NCBI GenBank assembly: GCA_022539475.1
Contig: VCMS01000131.1
Span: 81,727-145,726, forward strand
Source of the DNA: Gracilaria domingensis
Lineage: Eukaryota; Rhodophyta; Florideophyceae; Gracilariales; Gracilariaceae
Length of the DNA: 64,000 nt
Direction of reading: 5' to 3'
How positions within the stretch are numbered: position 1 is the first letter of the stretch; each line of letters starts with the position of its first letter. Shown here one piece after another: positions 57,843-64,000 of this stretch. The notes under the pieces were generated by a model. It saw nothing but the letters and a program-made list of their open reading frames with translations. It had not been told where the DNA came from and did not search any database. The position numbers and the translations under genes are program-made.

Positions 57843-60592
57843 AGGCGCCGCGCCCTGTCAAGGATGACAGCCTCAATGGAGGTCCAGCCGTTGAACGGAA
57901 AGCCGTTGCGGAAGAAGGACTCCATCATGAAGTGTTGAACTGTGAGATTGACACTTCCGAACCGGTTTACTTGTTTAGGAGTCAGAACTACAAAGTCCTG
58001 ACAGCCCTCTATCACAAGCCCCGCCTAACACGGATGATCACAAGTGTTCTGGACACAGGAGCATCCCCAAACCTGGTACACACCCGCGCTTTACCGCCCG
58101 GATGGGAGTCTCAGTTATTACCGATCAAGGCTCCCCGTGTATCGGATGCGTCCAACCGTTCGATGAATATTCTCGGCGTAATACCCCTGGATATCCGACT
58201 CGGTAACTTGAAGGTACGGATCCGGTTTCTTGTATCTTCCAACCTGGCAGTGGACTGTATCCTGGGCACATCTTTTATAGATCGATACATCAAAGCGATC
58301 TACCCCGGGGAACGGAAAATTTCGTTCTACAACTCACCACCCGTGGCCCTTCTTGACGCACACAAAGGTTCTCGAGATGGGAAGCCCATCCCCGCTCGCA
58401 TCCCGAGACACACGGCATCACAGAAGCTTCGTGTCGCTCGCTCCATCATGCTCCCTCCTATGTCTGAGACGGCTGTCTTGGTTCAAACCGATACAAGTGG
58501 AATGGTTTACTTACAGAACAAGATTCAAACCGTTCGCCGGAACCTGCAACTACTGGCAAATGGAGTGATGGAAGTTCTTCCGAACCGGCCATTCCATGTA
58601 TTGGTGGCAAACATGAGCGAACGACCCACAACTCTATCGAAAAACACCGTAGTCGGCGAAGCTCAACCAGCCCCCGCTGCTCTTTTCTCCATCACCAACC
58701 CCACTATCACACAAGTCGACGAGGACGTCGACAGCCCTAAGAAGGGGGGTACAAAAGACGAGATTGAGTCACCGGAAGCGGACTGGACATCGACAGTGCA
58801 CATCGGTGAAGAGTACGAGCCGCAGCGGAATAAGATCATTCAGCTGCTTTCCGAGTACGCTGATATGTGGGACGGACACTTGGGAACAATCTCGGCCGCA
58901 AAACATCGGATTGAACTAGATCCTGATGCACGTCCAGTGCACCAAGCCCCCTACCGATCCGGTCAGAAGGCCCGAGAATGGGAGAAGGAGCAAATCACAA
59001 AGATGTTGAGGGAAGGAGTAATTGAACCGTCTTCGGCAGAGTGGGCTAGCCCCGTCGTCATCGCCTTGAAGAAGGATGGCTCCTGGCGCTTCTGCATCGA
59101 TTACAGAAAGCTCAACGCCGTCACAGTTCGTGACTCTTACCCGATACCACGGATGGATGAATGCATTGATTCACTGGGAGACGCAAGAGTGTTCTCTACC
59201 CTTGACGCCAACTCGGGGTATTGGCAAGTGGAAATAGACAAGCCCGATAGGGACAAAACTACTTTCACCTCCCACGTGGGTCTCTACCGCTTTATTCGGA
59301 TGCCATTTGGTTTGAAGAACGCCCCTGCGACGTTTCAAAGAGCTATAGATGTCATCCTGAATAAGGTTCGCTGGCAATTTGCTATCGTGTATCTCGACGA
59401 TGTCATAATCTACTCGAGCTCCGTCACGGATCATTACCGACACCTATCTAAGGTACTTGATCTGCTCCGAGAAGCCGGAATAACACTGAAGTTGAAGAAG
59501 TGCTTCTTCTTCCAGTCAGCAGTTGATTACCTGGGACATGTGATCCGACCCGGGAAGCTTCAAGTGGCGTCGAAGACTTGTGACGCTGTGACAAAAGCTA
59601 AACCACCACGGACACAGACCGAGCTCCGGGCGTTCCTAGGTCTCTCCAATGTCTACAGACGCTTCGTGCCGAACTTTGCAAGGATCGCCCACCCGCTGAA
59701 CCGGAAGCTTGAGAAAGACCAACCTGTCGACCTCGAACCGTTTTCGGAAGAAGATATGGAGGCGTTCGAAGAACTGAAGAAGAGGCTCACCTCCCCTCCA
59801 ATTCTATCTTTACCGAAACCCGGAAAGCCCTACATCTTGGAGACGGACGCCTGTGACCGTCAAGTCGGATGTACTCTGCTACAGCAGCAAGAAGATGAGA
59901 AAGACTACCGCCCAATCGGATACTGGAGCCGTTCGTTAACCGCGCCGGAAAGGAACTACAGCACCTCTGAGCGAGAGTGCCTGGCCATCGTATGGAGCAT
60001 GCTACTTCTAAGGCCATACCTGGAAGGACAACGTTTTGTAGTTCGAACGGATCACAACGCTTTGCGCTGGCTCCTCAATATAACCGACGCTACGGGAAGA
60101 CTCGCGAGGTGGCGTCTACGCCTCGCAGAGTTTGACTTTGAGGTGCACTACCGACCCGGCATAAAACATCTTCCTGCCGACGCAGTGTCACGGATGCCGA
60201 CCGACGGAAATGATGAGACGCCTTTGGAGGATGAAATCCCATGCCTGTTCATAGAAGAGATGGAGACCGACACGGACTATGTTGTGGCAGATGTCCTCGT
60301 TAACGGAGAAGTCATCAAGGACGCGCTGATCAACTGGCCAACAATCACCGATGACGGTGAGCCCTTGCATGTATTCACAACCGTCCCGGAGCAACCTGCC
60401 GTCACTCCGATAACGGTTGAAGAGTTCATTGCCGCCCAGGCGAGGGACTCTTTTGCAAAGCTAAGGCCGAATCCGTCGGAGATCCTAAATCCCAGTTTGA
60501 CTACAACCGTCCGGGATACTGTGCAGAATATCACCGATCGACGGAGCAGTACAGAGAGTCGTACCGGAGTCCCTACGGGAAAGAGTTCTTGA
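57842..60592 (+). CDS. Pol of element D: protease, reverse transcriptase, RNase H
   Basis: Over 900 codons. Protease: SVLDTGASPNLVH. Linker to YADMWDGHLGTI. RT: VIEPSSAEWASPVVIALKKD, RFCIDYRKLNAV, MPFGLKNAPATFQRA, catalytic IVYLDDVIIYSS, LGHVIRPGKLQV. RNase H: ETDACDRQVGCTLLQQ, SERECLAIVWSMLLLRPYL, TDHNALRWLLN, LPADAVSRMP. The frame ends at 60592 without joining integrase: the conserved linker (FDYNR, then ILCRISPIDGAVQRVVPESL) is visible in the other two frames, which implies one-base losses near 60,455 and 60,513. Confidence 0.92.
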   Translation, partial: EAPRPVKDDSLNGGPAVERKAVAEEGLHHEVLNCEIDTSEPVYLFRSQNYKVLTALYHKPRLTRMITSVLDTGASPNLVHTRALPPGWESQLLPIKAPRVSDASNRSMNILGVIPLDIRLGNLKVRIRFLVSSNLAVDCILGTSFIDRYIKAIYPGERKISFYNSPPVALLDAHKGSRDGKPIPARIPRHTASQKLRVARSIMLPPMSETAVLVQTDTSGMVYLQNKIQTVRRNLQLLANGVMEVLPNRPFHVLVANMSERPTTLSKNTVVGEAQPAPAALFSITNPTITQVDEDVDSPKKGGTKDEIESPEADWTSTVHIGEEYEPQRNKIIQLLSEYADMWDGHLGTISAAKHRIELDPDARPVHQAPYRSGQKAREWEKEQITKMLREGVIEPSSAEWASPVVIALKKDGSWRFCIDYRKLNAVTVRDSYPIPRMDECIDSLGDARVFSTLDANSGYWQVEIDKPDRDKTTFTSHVGLYRFIRMPFGLKNAPATFQRAIDVILNKVRWQFAIVYLDDVIIYSSSVTDHYRHLSKVLDLLREAGITLKLKKCFFFQSAVDYLGHVIRPGKLQVASKTCDAVTKAKPPRTQTELRAFLGLSNVYRRFVPNFARIAHPLNRKLEKDQPVDLEPFSEEDMEAFEELKKRLTSPPILSLPKPGKPYILETDACDRQVGCTLLQQQEDEKDYRPIGYWSRSLTAPERNYSTSERECLAIVWSMLLLRPYLEGQRFVVRTDHNALRWLLNITDATGRLARWRLRLAEFDFEVHYRPGIKHLPADAVSRMPTDGNDETPLEDEIPCLFIEEMETDTDYVVADVLVNGEVIKDALINWPTITDDGEPLHVFTTVPEQPAVTPITVEEFIAAQARDSFAKLRPNPSEILNPSLTTTVRDTVQNITDRRSSTESRTGVPTGKSS

Positions 60593-62171
60593 ACTCGCTC
60601 ATTTCCAACGCTTGGCTGGACACCCCGGTGCAATCAAGATGTACTACACCCTACGTCGGGATTTCTACTGGCCACTCATGTCGCAGCATGTATTTGAGAC
60701 CGTCTCTCGGTGTGAACCGTGTCGAGCCGTTCGCGGAACTCATTTCAGGAACCAAAAATACTTGAAGTTGTTCCCGGCAACGGGTCCCTTCGAGTTTGTG
60801 GCCATGGACATACTCGGACCATTGCCGAAAACCGGACGCGGAAAGAGATACATATTGGTGATAACGGACCGCTTTACTAAGCTCACTCGAGCCATACCGC
60901 TGTCGGACACGAAGGCCGCTGATATCGCTATCGCGTTCCTCGAGAATTGGGTCTACCCTTACGGGATTCCTACTTACCTCCTCACCGACAATGGCCCACA
61001 GTTCGTCGCCAAGTACTTCGAGTCGCTCTCTGCTGATCTCGGTATTACGCACGCTCTCACGACGGCATATCATCCGCAGACGAACGGGCAGGCCGAAAGG
61101 TTCAATAAGGTTTTGGTGAACCGCTTGCGGCATTACGTAGCAGAGCACCAGAAGGACTGGGATAAGTTGGTCCAGCCGTTGGTGTACGGGTACAACCTGC
61201 AGGTTCACCGCTCAACCGGATTCACTCCCTTCGACCTCTCTCTTACGCGGCACCCTCCCGGGATCGTGCTCGACGAGCCTACGTCAGCTCTCCCGCAAAC
61301 GGCATCTCTCCACCCGACAACGGCTGAGACCCGTCGCGTAACACGGGCCCGAATATCGGAACTAATCAAGCTAGCCTACACCAAATTAGGCAAAGCGCAG
61401 GAGCGCTACAAAGCGTCCTTTGATTCCCGGATACGGTACACTCCAACCTTTAAGGAAGGGGATATGGTTTACTTGGACGCTCCGCCTCGGAAGAAGAATT
61501 CAACTGAGTACGAGGATATCGTCAAGAAACTGCTGCCGGCTTCGGAAGGTCCGTATAAGGTCGTTCGTGTTACCGACACTACTGTCACACTGGATATTGA
61601 CGGGTTACACGATATTGTTAGTATTGACCGAGTGACGGCGGCGCCCGCTCCTGTTTCCGAGGAGAGCGCAACCCCCGCCCCCGTCACCGATTCTAGTTCC
61701 GAATCGGCCACCCCTCCTATTTCCGAAGAGAGGGAAAATATGGCTGATAAAACCAATAATGGAAGAGCCGCTACGGAACCGAACGCTCGCCCAGAAGCGC
61801 CGCACTCGGAGGCCACGCCTGCACAGCCGCTGGAAGAACCCGCTCCGGTTGAAGACAGTACCTCCGATACGCCGCTCGCTGCACACGCGACTCCGCCTAC
61901 ATCTCAGCCGACCACGGCTTCTACTCACCCAGAGACGGAAAAAGAATGGTTCGTGGAGAAGGTCACCGGCCACGGTACAGCCGAAGACAGTGAGGAGCTC
62001 GTACGAGTGAAGTGGTACGGTTTCAAGAAGTCTACGTGGGAACCGAGCCGCAACATTCCACACAACTTTGTAGAACGGTACTTCCGACGAACGGCTCGCG
62101 AGGACGCATCGCAACCTAAGAAGGGAGGTACGAAACGCCAAACACGGAAGCAAAGAATCCTGAAACGGTAG
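60513..62171 (+). CDS. Integrase with chromodomain, element D
   Basis: The frame is open from about 60,501. HHCC zinc part: LAHFQRLAGHPG ... CEPC. Core: VAMDILGPLPKTGRG (D), YLLTDNGPQF (D), HPQTNGQAERFNK (E). C-terminal part with YLDAPPRKKN and VVRVTDTTVTLDI. After a T/P/E-rich spacer comes a chromodomain, EWFVEKVTGHGTAEDSEELV, VKWYGFKKSTWEPSRNIP. It ends in a basic tail (KRQTRKQRILKR). Complete and apparently functional apart from its connection to the rest of pol. Confidence 0.92.
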   Translation, partial: GILCRISPIDGAVQRVVPESLRERVLELAHFQRLAGHPGAIKMYYTLRRDFYWPLMSQHVFETVSRCEPCRAVRGTHFRNQKYLKLFPATGPFEFVAMDILGPLPKTGRGKRYILVITDRFTKLTRAIPLSDTKAADIAIAFLENWVYPYGIPTYLLTDNGPQFVAKYFESLSADLGITHALTTAYHPQTNGQAERFNKVLVNRLRHYVAEHQKDWDKLVQPLVYGYNLQVHRSTGFTPFDLSLTRHPPGIVLDEPTSALPQTASLHPTTAETRRVTRARISELIKLAYTKLGKAQERYKASFDSRIRYTPTFKEGDMVYLDAPPRKKNSTEYEDIVKKLLPASEGPYKVVRVTDTTVTLDIDGLHDIVSIDRVTAAPAPVSEESATPAPVTDSSSESATPPISEERENMADKTNNGRAATEPNARPEAPHSEATPAQPLEEPAPVEDSTSDTPLAAHATPPTSQPTTASTHPETEKEWFVEKVTGHGTAEDSEELVRVKWYGFKKSTWEPSRNIPHNFVERYFRRTAREDASQPKKGGTKRQTRKQRILKR

Positions 62172-62894
62172 TCCGCCTCCAACATTCCAGAAGCGTTTCT
62201 CCGAATCCCGGCATTGGAAAGCGACAACAGCTGGCGCGGGTTACTATTGTGCTCACCATCACATTCATGAAGCACAGAATGTAACAACAACATTGAGAAA
62301 CAACCCGTATATCGGAACAGATTGAGAAAAAAGCAACCCGGACAGCTTTACAGCAATATGCTCAACGCGCGGCACACACGGGGGCGCCCAGCATGGACGC
62401 GGCACACGCGGTGGCGCAAAGCAAGGACGCGATGCACGCGGCGGCTCCCAGCAAGGTCGCGCCACGCCACGGAGAGCGACAGTACCATGCGCGCATGCTC
62501 TCTAGGCCCGTATACAGCAGGGAGCGCCTGGAAGCGCCAGAGGCTACTTGCAAGGATAATCAAAATATTTGTTGGGGAAATTACCCCTCCGCAAACGGTC
62601 AAAAACGGCGATTACTTGTTTGCCCGATATCTCGGAAACGAAGCCGTTTCAGAGGCTGAAAACACGCGATTTGCGCTCCTGGCGCGCTCAAAATACTTAG
62701 GATTTTTTGAGTGCCAGCGCGCGCGCCCTACGCGTATTACTGGCAACCGATTCGGCTACTAAGCGCACAATGGATGCATCTCAGTACGGCATTCTTCGAA
62801 AAATCAATCGTTTATTTCGTGTACATCGCTGTGCATTGCTTTGCGCAATGCAACCAAACTTGATCACGCAGTCGAGCTTGAGGTCCAGAAACAG
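62172..62894. other. Region after element D, includes a short tandem repeat
   Basis: 723 nt. The first 200 nt should be the 3' end of element D, but the 5' LTR sequence is not repeated here. GCGC-rich words recur from 62,360 to 62,730. No gene supported. Confidence 0.4.
62371..62460. repeat. 30-bp tandem repeat, three units
   Basis: Three contiguous 30-nt units, each containing CACRCGG.GGCG and ending GCA(A/T)GG(A/T)CGC, followed by the start of a fourth (GCCACGCCACGG). Divisible by three, so it keeps frames open on both strands. Confidence 0.85.
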
Positions 62895-63870
62895 CTACGA
62901 TTGCGGAACGTCCTTCGCTTCCGGTATTGGAGACTGCGGTGGCGTGACCGTTGGGTACAAAGCAAGTTCTGGTTTGAGTGCTTCGCCCGTCCATGGCTCC
63001 AATCGAAACGTATCTGTCACATCCTCAATGAGGCTTGCTTGCGCCCCTTGGAGGATACCATCCATCGCGTTGCACATGTCGTTGTGGACATCTATCGCAC
63101 GCCCTGCAAACCGGTCACGGAACTCGCTGAAGTGGCTCGCGTACTCTCGCAATCGAGATGCGCTCCCAGCCCATTCTTTGGCCCGTTGGAGAGCCTGTGC
63201 CGCACTATTGGATCGCGGCAAACCGAGCCTCTCGCACTCATCATTCAGCGACTGCAGCGCAGTGGCAACAGCCGCATCGGTCTCATCTTCATCCGCTGTC
63301 TCGGGCTTGTTTGTGTGAGGAAGCTGTAGACTCGAAGGCTGCCCATTCTTGTCGGCTTCTGCTGCGACTTGCGTCCTTTGAACTTCATTTTCTGGAGCTT
63401 CGATGTTCGGACTTGAAACTAGAACTGCAGTTTGAACGTCCTCCGTATTGCCTTCCAAACGGATTCTTTCGGGAAGACCTGCGCAGCCGCAGTTATGACC
63501 GGATCAGAATCAGCAGCACTGAGCGAAGAACAGGACCGAGGTGCCACCAGGTAGTGACTCCTTTACGAACCCTGCCGCCCTCGAAAGTATAGTTGACGCT
63601 CTTCCTAGGAGCATCCATCCATTCCGCTCGGAAGGTACGGAGGGTTGTGCAAGTACTCTTCCCATCATCTCGCATCGCAGGATGTCGAGGGATGTCCGGA
63701 AAACTGTCGGAGTCGTAATCATACCAAAGAAAGCCGGTCTTGGAGTCCCTGTCCCAATCGATCTGACAGACGTAAGTCATAGGAGAGAATAGCTTGGAAG
63801 CCTTGAAACTCCGTTCCTCGAACAATGTTTTGAAACACGAAACGTTCTCACGGATTAAACGCACTAAAGC
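62895..63870 (-). CDS. Unrecognised gene, probably several exons, maybe running off the right edge
   Basis: Two adjacent minus-strand open stretches look coding. The upstream one (about 63,870 to 63,493) reads FSPMTYVCQIDWDRDSKTG, LWYDYDSDSFPDIPRHP, TFRAEWMDAPRKSVNYTFEG; the downstream one (about 63,476 to 62,895) is acidic then helical (LQSLNDECERLGLP, ALQRAKEWAGSASRLREYAS, VHNDMCNAMDGILQGAQASL). Neither has its own ATG start. A plausible acceptor TGCGCAG lies before the second and GAGCTTTAG before the first, so these may be internal exons of one gene whose 5' part is outside the window. The donor between them is not clear. Family not recognised. Confidence 0.4.
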
Positions 63871-64000
63871 TCAGGTGGGAGCGCCCGAAAGAGAGCCCTG
63901 CGGGGCAATTCAATACGAATTCGTGACCAAGTCTCCAGTCGCTAAAACTTGAGCTGCATGCGCATACCGATCGGGGGCGCAAAAGAAAGCTCAGGAATGC

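Larger units (their letters stand above)
54901..62171 (+). mobile_element. Chromovirus element D, nearly intact
   Basis: Putative 5' LTR about 54,901-55,378 (begins TGTAGTAGATATAG with a TAG/GTA microsatellite), primer-binding site, gag, PR-RT-RNase H, integrase with chromodomain. All catalytic residues that I can check are present. Two frame changes lie in the linker before integrase. No copy of the 5' LTR is seen after 62,171. Confidence 0.8.

Noticed and set aside
1..64000. tRNA, rRNA and CRISPR features
   Set aside because: No cloverleaf with matching stems, no rRNA sequence, and no regularly spaced direct repeats were found by eye.

Overview
The window looks like nuclear DNA of an intron-poor, plastid-bearing eukaryote. 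A florideophyte red alga is the best guess (moderate confidence, no rRNA or plastid marker to prove it). Supporting this are single-exon housekeeping genes (alpha-COP of about 1270 codons and serine palmitoyltransferase LCB2 with no intron), very small introns where they occur (81 and 98 nt), organelle-type leader peptides, and tight gene islands separated by long gene-poor or retrotransposon-filled stretches.

Layout. Bases 1-15,570 are a gene island: the C-terminal half of DNA polymerase delta; a guanylate kinase fused behind a membrane domain; a spliced CCDC115/Vma22-like V-ATPase assembly factor; a Nit2-type omega-amidase; a YtqB/MnmM-type methyltransferase; coatomer alpha; LCB2; and an organellar ribosomal protein uL24. 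Two gene pairs share short divergent promoter regions (3445-3805 and 5895-6203). Bases 15,571-28,471 are mostly non-coding, with strong foldback structures near 15.8, 16.0 and 22.8 kb, a tandem pair of small ubiquitin-like genes with an N-myristoylation-type start, and a secreted repeat protein whose frame changes at a six-C run. Bases 28,472-33,540 form a second small island: a BTB/POZ protein, a spliced gene of unknown function, and a membrane-anchored DNA/RNA non-specific endonuclease. From 33.5 to 36.5 kb there is AT-rich sequence, a degenerate GATTGC/GCAATC repeat and a fragment of a LINE endonuclease.

Bases about 36,570-62,171 are a nest of four Ty3/Gypsy chromodomain retrotransposons (chromoviruses), all on the + strand, here called A, B, C and D. 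A has intact gag and protease but a decayed RT-integrase. B is a deletion and inversion derivative. C is decayed and lacks integrase. D is nearly intact (gag, PR-RT-RNase H, integrase plus chromodomain), with pol in the -1 frame relative to gag and two frame changes in the RNase H-integrase linker. All four carry nearly the same 18-nt putative primer-binding site, yet A/B and C/D have different gag zinc motifs, so they represent two families. I could not find matching 3' LTRs by eye.

The right edge (62.2-64 kb) has a 30-bp tandem repeat and parts of an unrecognised, probably multi-exon, minus-strand gene that may run off the window. I see no tRNA, rRNA, CRISPR or bacterial-type operon. The most interesting candidates are the lipidated-looking ubiquitin-like gene pair, the guanylate kinase fusion, the frame change in the secreted repeat protein, the Cys-rich gag motif of elements C/D, and the perfect 21-bp palindrome in element C.
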